From NCBI RefSeq assembly GCF_020379485.1, contig NC_063445.1, positions 51,547,422-51,611,421 of the forward strand: DNA of 64,000 nucleotides, given 5' to 3'. Source of the DNA: Brassica napus (lineage: Eukaryota; Streptophyta; Magnoliopsida; Brassicales; Brassicaceae). Below the pieces are notes generated by a model that worked only from the letters and a program-made list of their open reading frames with translations, was not told where the DNA came from and did not search any database. Position numbers and translations under genes: made by a program. Position 1 is the first letter of the stretch. Each line of letters begins with the position of its first letter. This document shows positions 9,138 to 20,600 of this stretch, in pieces.

Positions 9138-12010
9138 TTAGAGAATATTCTGAGGCGGTCTAAGTTCTTTTGGGAGCTCACTGAAATTCTCTGCGTCTAA
9201 ATCGGATTGAAACATTGGTCTCTCCCCCATTTTCCACACAGTCCCTTCAGCGAGATGTTCTTTGTTTGGTGTCAGCATTACGAAGTTTGGATCAGCTCTT
9301 TGGTAACTGCAAATGTCAGGAGACTTTATAATTAGAAAGATACAAAACATTGAAATGTGAAAACATATGAAAACTGATTGCACTGACCCAGCTTCCCTTA
9401 AGTTATCAACGCGGAGACCGAACCTACATGCTGTTCTTCCAGTCCGATGATTATTGGTCGCTGCATCAAAAATGAGCTCAGCATATTTCATGTTTCATGT
9501 ACATTATAGTCTAAGAGCTAATGGAAGATTGCTTATAGTTATGGAGGATTTACCTGTAATATTGAATGTGAAAGACGGGTTCCACCACGACTTGAACGCT
9601 AATGTGAATGTTGAACTTAGAGCTCCGACTTTACCCTGCATAATATCAGATTGTGAGTTTTATTATCAACATTTCTTGATCCTAAAAAAAAGTAGTAAAT
9701 GGTTTACCTTCAACAAGAAGTTCTTATTGGCCTACCAAGACGCAGCCATCTACAGAGAAGAATCTGACAGACTGTTTGATGTGTTGGAATCATTAACCCT
9801 TCAATACAAGACAAATATTAAAGCTATGTTACCATATAGAAAACATTAGCTACAATGTTTTCATCTCAGAGATGTTCACTACCTTGTTTGTAGCTCAAAA
9901 CCTAAGTCAATGTAGTTTGTGATTCCAACTACTTTGTTTTCTTCAAAAGGATTTTTCACCTGTTCCAAGTCCAGTTAATGTTAAGCCACAAGTTGTGCTA
10001 AATTTATATATCACTAGACTTAGTAATAGATGCATCACAAGAGCCGTACCTGCCTTTGGACCACTAAATGTTGATAGAACGAAGCAATAGACTGCATTTA
10101 CAACAAGGATAACTGAATCAGAAAGACTAAGAATGCATTAATCACATAAATAATACAAAAGAAAATACTTATATCTAATTGGATAACAATATGGTAAGTG
10201 TTTGGGCTAAAGATCTGTACATATAGTCAGCTAAACAACCATGTTTCATCTAGACTTTAAAAGTATGACCTGAGAGTTCCTCGTTAATTCAAGGCCAACG
10301 TTGAAAGAAGGGTTTAAGGGGCTTCTTGAACCTAGTCCATAGCTAGCCGCACAGCTCCAATTCCTTACGTCTCTATATTTTTCGGTGTCTTTGCTTTTAA
10401 TAAACAAAAAGTCACATTACTAGTGGTTGATACCACTTTCAATTAAATAATGCACATATTTTTCATACGTGACAAATGAAATCTATTCAACATTTTACCA
10501 CATAACGGCTCATATTGCACTCCTACTGTAAGTCTTCCCATCTTTCTTACCAGCCATGCATTCTTTGGCCATTCTTCCTTTGCTGGAATGTGGATTTAAA
10601 GGGTCAGCATTGTCTAAGAAAAAGGTAAACAGGAAGTTGTAGAGAAAAAAATAAATGTTGATCTGCTTAGTACTAAAAGGAGAGACAATAGCTCCGAGAG
10701 ACAAATTTGTTGAGGCATATCTCAACCCCATGATTCCATGTTCGTCAGATAACTTGTCACTACAGAAACAACATATCTTCAATAATATTCTTCATCTTCT
10801 AGAAAAACATAAAATCTATAAAACATGACAGGCCTCTTCTCCTAAATGAAACTTACTTCTTTTTCGAAATCAAAGGGGAGACTAGAAATGCTCCAATCCC
10901 ATATTTAGGACAGAAACCAGAAGACCTCACCCGCAGAACCCTTGATGATAACAAAAAGAGTTATTTCAAAACGTTAAACTACTATAATGAGACGAGTTCC
11001 AAGAATATATGAAAGTAGAAAGTAGAACGGAGTGTACGGATTGGTGGTCGATGTTAAGCTAGATGGGCTTCCAACCTAAAACCAATTGGTAATAAGTGGA
11101 GTGGTCCATCTATCTTATATATTACTAAAGATCCCTTCCAACTACCGATGTGGGACTTTTGTCCCTAATACGCCCCCTCGAGATGATGGCTCTTTAAGCG
11201 TCAATCTCGGAATGTTTGGGCAAGAATCGAGGGCCATCTTTGGGCCGGGTCGATGTGGATCGGGTTGGACTAGGTGGATCGGGCTCTGATACCATGTTAA
11301 GCTAGATGGGCCTCCAACCTAATACCAATTGGTGATAGGTTGGAAGCCCATCTAGCTTAACAGTCGACACAGAGAGGTCTACAAAAGTATGAGGATCATC
11401 AGCATCACTGCACAAGTTCATAAAAAGATGTTGAGCATTGTTCTTTTTGTTAAAAATAAAAGTTTAAAAACCATATGACATATATGTATTACCTTTGCCA
11501 GCGAAACGATGCATCTCCTTCTACTTTACCATCTACAGCGGATGAAACCTTTTACTATTTAAGGAAACTTAAAATTGCACCATCCCTAGTTATTCATGCA
11601 TGATAGAGTGCTGTTATAAAAGACGAAGAGTTTTTTAAAGGATACTGTTGCAACCAAGTCCACATGAGGGTCATCAGTAGGCTTCAACATAAACTTTGCA
11701 GAAAAGTGATCTGCATCTTTAACTTCAAAGTAATCTTCAAAGAGACATTTCAATGCAAGCTTCCCAAAGAGAAAATCGTAAGATGATTCCAACATCCTGC
11801 ATGCATCACCTCAACATTTGATTAAAAGCTGAACATATGCACGTACTCAAATACATCATGATGCCAGTGGAAATCAATAGAAGGCTTGAGTTTCCGTGTC
11901 CTTTATATATACGGTAGAAGACGATACCTGTTACGAGCTGAGAGAGGAGGGTAATCAAAGAGGGGAGGAACGAGCACCACCGGAGGCGGTTTGGCCAGAC
12001 AGTTCCCCAT
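9138..12010 (-). pseudogene. OM47: OM47-like mitochondrial outer-membrane beta-barrel gene, broken
   Basis: Fourteen minus-strand exons follow in phase: 11928-12010, 11646-11796, 11493-11548, 11407-11363 continuing 11046-11038 across an insertion, 10857-10942, 10674-10759, 10499-10582, 10270-10388, 10050-10091, 9883-9959, 9708-9798, 9554-9635, 9388-9460 and 9138-9306. Recognisable pieces are the start MGNCLAKPPPVVLVPPLFDY, then LLFGKLAL-like, GIMGLRYASTNLSLG, NWSCAASYGLGS, FGLRVDNLREAG and the end DPNFVMLTPNKEHLAEG. This matches the plant OM47/At3g27930 family (VDAC-like barrel) as I remember it. It is disabled by a 311-bp element in exon 4 and by two in-frame TAG codons (minus strand, 9750-9752 and 9732-9734) where glutamine is expected. 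Splice sites are otherwise conserved, so inactivation looks recent. Confidence 0.75.
11052..11362 (-). mobile_element. TRIM-like mini LTR retrotransposon in OM47 exon 4
   Basis: The element starts TGTTAAGC and ends GCTTAACA and is flanked by a perfect 5-base target duplication GTCGA (11047-11051 and 11363-11367). On the minus strand TGGTATCAGAGC, the initiator-Met tRNA primer-binding site, directly follows a terminal segment. A purine-rich CTCGAGGGGGCG tract precedes the other end. At 311 bases with no coding capacity it fits the TRIM class. The end next to the primer site is not a full LTR but a 68-base hairpin made of LTR-tip sequence, suggesting rearrangement. Confidence 0.8.
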
Positions 12011-12466
12011 TATCTAGAAGGAGAGGATTTGTGTATCAGATACTTATACTTGAGCGTCGAAGAATCAAGTGCTGAAGGAGACGGTAATTAGTTAGTAGTG
12101 AATGTGGAGGCGAAGAGCGGCGTAGTGTTTGATACGAGAATATAAGATAACTTTTATATAATGTAAACTTTCTTAACTACCTAAAGTAATATCTTTAGAT
12201 TTACTTGTTTATCAAGTTAGAGTCTTGATCTTCAAGTTTTTTTTTAAATCTTATATATGGGTTTACGGGTTTTACAATTTTGGTTTGCAAATATATATCT
12301 TGCTATCTAACGTTTTTTCAACGCACTTTCTTGCTGTGTTTGAATCTTTCAACCACCTAAAATAAAGATTAATAAACTCAACAACCGACTAAAAGAAAAA
12401 AAAAACAAATGAAATTAAATAGTTATTACTATTCACTCGGATTTTTTATTTCAAAGGATGGGTTGT
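12011..12466. other. 5' region of OM47 and intergenic spacer
   Basis: About 110 bases of purine/pyrimidine-mixed sequence upstream of the OM47 ATG probably form its leader. The rest is AT-rich with no gene or repeat recognised. Confidence 0.4.
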
Positions 12467-13880
12467 CATCATTGTGACTTTTTTTTTTGAAACACAACTT
12501 ACTTTCATTCAATTTAAAATTCTTCGGTACAATAGAAAGAGAGAATTATCCATCCTCTTTTGACCATAAACAGAAAATACAACAGATAAATAAACCAAAC
12601 AAGATAGGTCTTCAATCGAAGATGACATCGAATTCGAGACGATGCTTGAATGCATCGGGGGAGCTTTCACGACAATGTCGGACAGCTAGGGAATAGTCAC
12701 ATATTGTGACGTTGAGGTCCAGACTTCATCTACGAGAAATACCGAAGTAATCTCGGTTGCATTTTCTGGTCCCGTGGAGACCGCTCCGCAAGATAGCAAA
12801 CCGATGAAGAAACTGAAACAAACGCTTGGCAACGAGGCCGAGGAATCATCTCTTTCCAATGGAAGAGGAAATGGTGGTAAGGTTTTCTCCTCTGAAGAGA
12901 AGGGTGATGGAGATAGAAACAGTCCCGGTAGATTGACCGGTAAATTCTTCAAACAGGAAAGATACATAAAGTTTGAAACATAGATTTCAGTGAACCCACC
13001 CGAAATTTTTATAATACTAGCAAACCCCAATAAAATCACAAAGGCATGATTCGACTTTTTCTTCACTGTTATGGGCTTTGAAGAGCTAGAAAATGGATTA
13101 GCAATAACCAACCTCTTAATGGGCCTGGCCCAACCTTCCGAAGCTTGTTCGTCAACACCCGACCAAGCAAAACAAGCAGTGGAGAGGCGAAGGTGGTTGT
13201 CGAAGATGGAGGAGATGCTGCCGCTGGATGGATAAAAGACAAACGTCGTTGAGGAGTTATCCTCACCGGAATAAGCAAACCGACCGGTGAGATTTGACGG
13301 AGGCCAAGCATGAACATTGATAGCATAGTAGATCTTGTCGGGGAAGATGGTCCGGCAGATGTCGAGACCTCGGGCTTCCGGATCTGGTCGGCGAGTCAGC
13401 GGATCCCCATGAGTGCCTTTTCGATGGAGGCTGAGGCAGTGAGGTGGTGTTGCGAGTTAACAGAGGGGAATGGCCGAAGAAGGTCTTCAAATCGGAGGTG
13501 GATGTGGGTCATGAAGATGGTGAGACTAGACTGGATGGAGCAAAGAGATAACGGACCAGGTAATAAAGCCTTCCAGGAATCCCTGGAGAAGCCACCTGTT
13601 CCGGTGGTGATGAGCTCAACATCCGTAAACATATCTGTGGTCGCCATGGACGGAAAATAACTAAAAAAGACAAAAGAAAAGAGTAAAACAGAGAAAGATG
13701 AAGAGAACATGTCGTCGGAACATAACAGAAAGGAGGAGGAGAAAAGCCAACGCCGGCGAGCATCGCCGGCGTCGAAAAACGCTCTCAGATCTGGACTCTC
13801 GGTAATCGAGCCAGAGAGGAAACTAGAGTTTTTATTTTCTGTGGTTGCTTTTCAATATTTGCCTTTCCATCATTGTGACT
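12467..13880 (-). mobile_element. Retroposed insertion with 13-bp target duplication
   Basis: CATCATTGTGACT occurs at 12467-12479 and again at 13868-13880, bracketing a 1388-base insert (12480-13867). The insert begins with about 11 T residues, the poly(A) tail of a minus-strand element. Read on the minus strand its end, ATTGAATGAAAG.AAGTTGTGTTTC then poly(A), resembles the tail of plant LINEs. These are hallmarks of target-primed reverse transcription. The body has several overlapping frames on both strands but no protein family I recognise: neither reverse transcriptase nor endonuclease. It may be a 5' or non-autonomous LINE derivative or a retroposed cellular transcript. Confidence 0.75.
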
Positions 13881-14605
13881 ATTACTATACAAAAGACATG
13901 AATTTTTTTTTTATTTGATTAGCATGACTATTCGAAAAATCTTGCAAATTCTTTTTGTAGTTAAATTATGTCAACCTATTGAGTAAAAAAAAAACTATCG
14001 AGTAAAAGCTGATGCAAGGGCCGAGAGTGTGCATGGCCGCATGGAAATTGGACAAATGCTGATTTAGATCTTTTTCTTTTTGGCAAATAGGCTGATTAGA
14101 TGTTTTTTTTCCGACAAACAGCTGATTAGATGTTACAAAATGATATATATATATACTAGAATCAAACTCAAATAAGTGTGAAGCGTGATGGATTCCCGCA
14201 AAGTTCTAGATGTTTAGTCTCATGAATTTGCACATTTTCGGCCTATAGTATTTCATATATAATATAAGGAGTAGACGTTGGACTTTATTTATGGTTACCC
14301 ACGTGATCAACCGGATGATTCAAAGACGACTTAATCAAATTAAAATTATTTTAAAGAATCGCTATAAACTCCTGCACATGAATCCATCATCAACTTGCTC
14401 GTCTAAATATCACAAAACTATGTTTACAGATATTTATATCAAAGTTGTTGAAATTATAATAATATTTTATAGGATGATTGACCTATTTCCCTTATTTTAA
14501 TCCTTAAAACTACAGTATACTATTAACTTGCCAACGAACATGAGGCAACGACTTCATGATCATTATTATAGGAGAAATGCTTAGCTCTTTGCATCTACTA
14601 ACACC
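13881..14605. other. Upstream region of the GDSL lipase gene
   Basis: AT-rich sequence with no gene. A clear TATA box could not be assigned near the GDSL start. Candidate AT-rich motifs occur around 14145-14155 and 14255-14270. Confidence 0.4.
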
Positions 14606-17600
14606 ATGGCGACTTCCAAATTTACCTTTTTCATCATCCTTTTTCTTTTAGGCCTTACTGAGAAATCCTCGACCGCATCGCGTATAAACTCTCGCAAGAG
14701 TTGCAATTTTCCGGCTGTTTATAACTTTGGAGATTCAAATTCAGATACTGGAGCTATCTCTGCGGCTATAGGAGAAGTTCCTCCACCAAACGGAGTTGCC
14801 TTCTTTGGAAGATCTGCGGGGAGACATTCTGATGGCCGTCTCATTATACACTTCGTTAGTAAGTGTGTCTTTGATATGTAACATTTAGTTTATTACTGAT
14901 GCAAGACTTTTCAAGGGTCTAAGATCAAATCAATGTAGTATTAAAGATTGTTGAACCAATCCTAGGTGATTCTAAAGCAAAATGAATGCAAGTTTATGCT
15001 TAAGCTAAGTGCGATCCGGTTTTAAAGATTGTATGAACTAAAAACTATAAGCTAATGCAATAAAGTAATGATCTTTCTTTCTCAATTTGAAGTAAAAAGA
15101 CTCATGGGGCTAGGCATTTGATCTCAGATGATGTAGATTCAATCTAAAGGTGGCAAGATAATCAATCAAACACTTTCCTTATGCCTAGACACTAATCTAA
15201 ACAAGCTCTATCTCTAGAAGAATGTTCTTTTGGTAAAGCAACTCAAGCATCTAATTTCTTATGTTGAATGTCACTAAAGCAAACATGGAGAACAAATCCA
15301 ATAGCAATCTTAACTCCTTTAGCAACTAATCTCTTAGGTAAAGAAAGCTAAAAGCATTGAAGAGTTGGTTCAGACATTTCATCATACACCTTGTGGGCAG
15401 AAAATGCCTAGAGATCTATTTTAGTCTTGATCAAGACTAAAATAGCATTTGGAACCCTCAACAAGCAAGGAAACAAGTAGATCTAACTTTTAACACCCTA
15501 GATCATCTCTAATCACCCTTAATCACCCTAGCCCATGAATCCAAAGATGACTACTCAATACTCTTCATGATGAGCCCAAGAATCAATGATGATTTGGTGC
15601 TAATCATGGTTAGTGATCAAGATAATCAAGCAATCACAAGAGAGAAATGATCAAGATAGGATATTTCACCTAAAAGTTCTTTTGTGATTAGATAGAAAAA
15701 CAAGATCCTCTTCTCTTTGGGGATTACAAGAGTATTTATATGTCTTTGGTAAACCTAATAGTTTCCATTAAAAAGTCTAAAAAGCCCTTAAACATTAAAA
15801 TTCGAGTGAGGAAAAATATCGACTCGGGTAAGATCTTTGGGGCTCAACCCGCGTAAGCTTCCCCGCGTCAAGCCATTGCCACGCCTTCAGTTCATGCGAG
15901 CGGGTACATGACCCCGCGTGAGACTGGTGTTGACGTCTCTTCCGGTGCGAGCGGGTATGCGATCCCGCGTCACTGAACCCGCGTGAGATCGTCGATGCGT
16001 CTTCCTGGCCTCGTCCAAGCCGCGTCGTGAACCTGCGGTCTCTTCCATCACTGGCTCGAGTCGCGGAGGTCGTCGCTTCAAGCTTCTGTCGTGGTGGTGG
16101 TTGAGCTCGTGCTCTCAGCTCATGGTCGCGTGCTCAGCTCTTCGTCGCCGTCGAGGTCGAGCTTCAACGTCTCGGAGTTTCGACGCGACCAAGCTTCTTC
16201 GTCGCTTCTCGTCTTCTCCACCACGGGATCTCTGGTCCAAGTCATCTCCTCCTCGCCGTGATCGGATCTCCAGGCCGTGGTATCCGCCTCCGCCGTCGTG
16301 CTCGTCATCTGCTCATAACGGAGGAATCACGATGCAACAATGGTGGATTTAAGACTTTTTGCACATCTGGTCCTTATTCTTTTGGCTATTTACAAATTGA
16401 CCCCAAAACTATCAAAAGTGCAGAAAGGTCCACCCGAATCAACCTCAAAGTTTCCAATCGTACGATTTAGCCCAGGCGAATATTCAGAATTTGCAACTTT
16501 GGTCCCTGGATTCTTGTTAACATCACAGTGGACCCAAAACTTCCAAAATGTGCAATTTAACCCTTGAATTTCGCCCCAAACTTCCAAATGAGCATTCCAA
16601 CCCCTATGATATGCAAATGAGTATGCAAATCCAACACAAATACTTAAATGCAACCTAAAATGATCATAATAAGCTAAAAAATGAATCTAAAACTTATGAA
16701 AATCATGAGATATCAACTCCCCCACACTAGTCCTTTACTTGTCCACAAGTAAACTTTAAAAACAATCAAGAGGGAGATATTTAAAATTGGGAGTTTATAA
16801 CCAAAAGAAGCACTTTCTAGCCTTCAACCTGACGTCATAAGAAAACATAGCAAATAGCATGAGCAACTCCCTTATTATACTCTAGCTTCTCTAGGCCTAT
16901 CTATACTCTTATTCTTCTACTCAAGTTGCAATACTCATCAACTAACAAGTTCTTTCAACCAGCTCTCACATTGATTCACACACACACAAGGTGAATTCTC
17001 ACAAATGGGCACATGATCTCAATCATTTGGCTAGGTAAGCAATGGTCTAAGATGAATGAAAAGAAGGATTCAAATGTTGTCATTTCAAGGTGGTTATCAC
17101 TCAAGAACAAGGAGCTTGATCATTATGCAAAATTTATCTAAGATTAGAAGCAACTCATGCATACATAGATTCATTCTCATCATTCTACCCCATTCCTAAG
17201 TGATTACAAATTCTACACCCATTTCATTCATCCCATAGCCCAAAATGAAAAACACTCACATCACTCACCCAATAAACAACATTCTTTTCTCAAGACTCAA
17301 CCACTAAGGACCTCTTATTCACTTTTCACATTTCTAAGCTCTAACACTTTTTATTATCCCTTCTCCACTATCTTATTGAATCTTTCTTTTTCTTTTTTTT
17401 TCTTCATTTTTTTCTTCATTTTTTTTTTAGAGGGGGAAGATCTCAACCAATACAATCAAGAGCTTTCTTATTTTTCTATTCTAGGTCCCTAGGGATTTTC
17501 TTTCTCATGACAATCTTTTGTTCATCAATCTCAACTTTATCACTTCCCAAACCCAAGATATAAACCTTTAAGGAACAAAGACCCCACTCATCATCATAGA

Positions 17601-20600
17601 AGCTAGCTCAAATGATGACTCTATGCTAGCAAGAGATGAGAACAAATCCATGTCGCTCCCAATACTCTCAAGATTTTGCACATGACAAACTATCAAAAGA
17701 GGCCTCACTCATGCAATTCAATGTTTGGTCTCAAAGAATGGTTAGGGTTGTAGGGTATGGAGTGCCATTTGGGTTAACAAAGATTGATATAATGGAATAA
17801 GATAACCCAAATGTGTATGAGATCCATGATCAAGTATGCAAGTGCCCATATGCAAGAGAGATTAAGTTCTTTCAAGCCAAGTTCAGTTTGGAGCTGATTT
17901 TAAGAACAATGCCAATATCAAGCAAGCAAACAAGTTTCAAGAAGAGTTTTCACGGCTCGAAGCTTACAAGTTTTTTTCAAAAGATGCTTAAGCTACTTGA
18001 TATGTTTAGCTAGGATGTCAAATTGAGTTCTAGACATGTGTTCTTTACAAGGTTTCTCCCAATGCATGAATGCAATCTAAATGCTTTTAGACTCAATCCT
18101 AAAGATGCAAATGATGCAACTAAATGCTTATTTTTGTGATTTTCGAAAATTTTCAATTTTTGTGGATTTTCTATGCAAATAATTATTCACAATGCAATGG
18201 ATGAGACTTAATGACAAGTAGACAAAACAAAACACAATGTGAGATAGTAGACTCTCCCCCAAACTTACTTCACACAATCTCTTGTGTGAGAATAAGCTCA
18301 AAGGAGAGATCTAAGGGAAATACATAAACATGATAACTAAGTATTTACAAAGGTAGAATGCACTTACTTGAAGTTGCCTATCATAAGAGAAGGGAAATGA
18401 GGAGGGAGGACTTGTTGTCACCTTGGAATTTTCGACATGACCTTTGGGAATTTTTTAGAATTCCCCCAAACTTGTCCCTAAGCTTATTCAAACACACTAA
18501 AGCAAGAAAAAGATATATAAAGATATATACAAAGGATACCATGGGACTTCCTCCCAAGTGAGCTTGTTTTAAGTCTCTAGCTTGACTTTCCTTCCAATTG
18601 GCTAATGAAGAGGAGGATCTTTCCCACCTTCAAGAGTGATGGTGAGGACTTGAGAGAGAAGCTCTTGAAGCTTGATTGGATCATCTTGGAGCTGTGAAGT
18701 GATGATGGCCTTTGCACTGGAGAATGGTGTAGACTTTCCCTTGCATTTGATGTTGTACTCAATAGCTCCATCCTTGAACTTCATTGGGTGGAGAGTGAGT
18801 GTGTGAGGAGGCTTATCAAGAGGTGGAGGATGAGGTTCTTTCACAATCTTCTTCTTGTCATGAGCAGACTTTGTGGCTCTACTCACCTCTTTCTTTTTAG
18901 CACTTTCCAAGTGCTTACCACACAGCTCGTTAGAGGACTCTCCAGCAAGATCTTCTTTTACAATACTGACCCCTTCAGCCTTGGTTTTCTCAATGGTGGA
19001 TGCTCCACAAGTGATTGTTCCACAATACTCAGCAATCATCTTTGGTGATTGTAGTGGATAGGAGACAGCTTTGTTCACATTTACGAGTGTGACCTTCTTG
19101 TTGACAAAGTCTATGCAAACTCCTACTGTTGTAAGGAATGGAGTGCCAAGGATCAATGGGACTCTCTTCTCAGTTGCCATCTTCAGAACAGTGAGGTCTA
19201 TAGGAATGGTGCATGCTCCAATCTTCAAAGGGAAGTCCTTGATGAGACCAATAGGAGTTGTAGAAGAGGAATCTCCAAACTGTAGTGAAGATATGTTTGG
19301 CTCCATGCTCTCAATCCCTAGGCTCTTCATCATCTCCATTGAGATCACATTTACACTTGCACCAGAATCAACAAGAGCATCATCAAAAGTGAACTTACCA
19401 AGGTTGCAAGGCAAGGTAAACATCCCTTGAGACTTAATCTTAGGGAGGAACTGTGGAGGGATTGGTGGATCAATCTTCATAATGGAGATGTCCAAAAGCT
19501 CAGCCACTTCAGCTTGGTGGTCTAGAATGTCATTGATGAGCATCATCTGGACATGAGCTTCACGCATACCCGAGATTTCTGGAAGCCTGACCCCAACATC
19601 ACTAAGATCTTTTCTAAATTTAGAGAGCACCTTCTTCTGAGCTTTGGTGAGAACTCTTTGGGGGAAAGGGAGTTTATCATAGGGTGATAACTCAACCTTA
19701 GTTGCTTCCTCTAGCTTAACCTCTTTCAGCTTGTTGTCAGCCTTGTGCTCAGCTCTTTGCAGATTCGTTGCTTCAACCTTTGTGGCAGCATCTTTCACAA
19801 TTTGTGCTTCAGCTGTGGCTACAACAAATCTCTCAACTTCCCCAAACTCAGTTCCACATACTAATCTTTCAATCTCATCCTCCTCTTTCTCATGATCACT
19901 CAGCTCAATCTTTGGAGAAGTAGTGGAGAAGACAGCATTGCAAGACTCCTTGAGGTTCTTTTCTAGTTTTCCTGGTAAAGACCCCCATTGGCTGCTTGGA
20001 GGATGAAGGCATAGAAGCAACTTGACTCTCCAAAGCCTTGAGATGAGAGGCAAGTTGCATGTACTTGTTGTTGAGGTCAGCATAGTTCCCATCAATCTTT
20101 GCATGGATGTTCTTGAACTCATAAATCATGGTCTTCTCATTTCTGGCCTGAAATTCCAAGAGTTGCTTGAACATAGAATCCACACTTGAATCTGGAGCTT
20201 GAGCTTGAGAAGAACGTCCTTGAGTCTGAGGAGATTGGTTGGCTTGAGGATAGTTCTGCTTGGCTTGGTAACCTCCTTGTTGATTGTTGTAGTAAGGTCT
20301 TTGCTGAGAGTTGTTTTGGTACTGAAAATTGGATTCCTTCCTGTACCAAGAACCATTGTTGTTGATGAAGCATACCTCTTCTTGACCTTCCAAACCATCA
20401 ACCTCATTGACCTTGGGAGGAAGCTCTTGAATAGGACCACCCACAAAGTTCATCTGCTCCTGTTTAGCTTGGTTGGAAAGAAGCAAATCCATCTTCTCTT
20501 GCAAGGACTTGATCTCTTTCTTTGTCTGCTGATCATCACTTCTGTTGACCCTATCATGCTCCTCACTGTAGACTGAGTCACTCTTGGCCATGTTCTCTAC

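Noticed and set aside
13069..13763. Overlapping frames on both strands in the 12.5-13.9 kb insert
   Set aside because: No recognisable domain or consistent codon use. Treated as part of the retroposed insertion rather than genes.
15887..16352. Arg/Ser-rich frames near 16.1 kb (and 22.6-23.1 kb)
   Set aside because: They lie within the GC-rich block of the LTRs, are repeated in both LTRs and overlap on both strands. No protein family.
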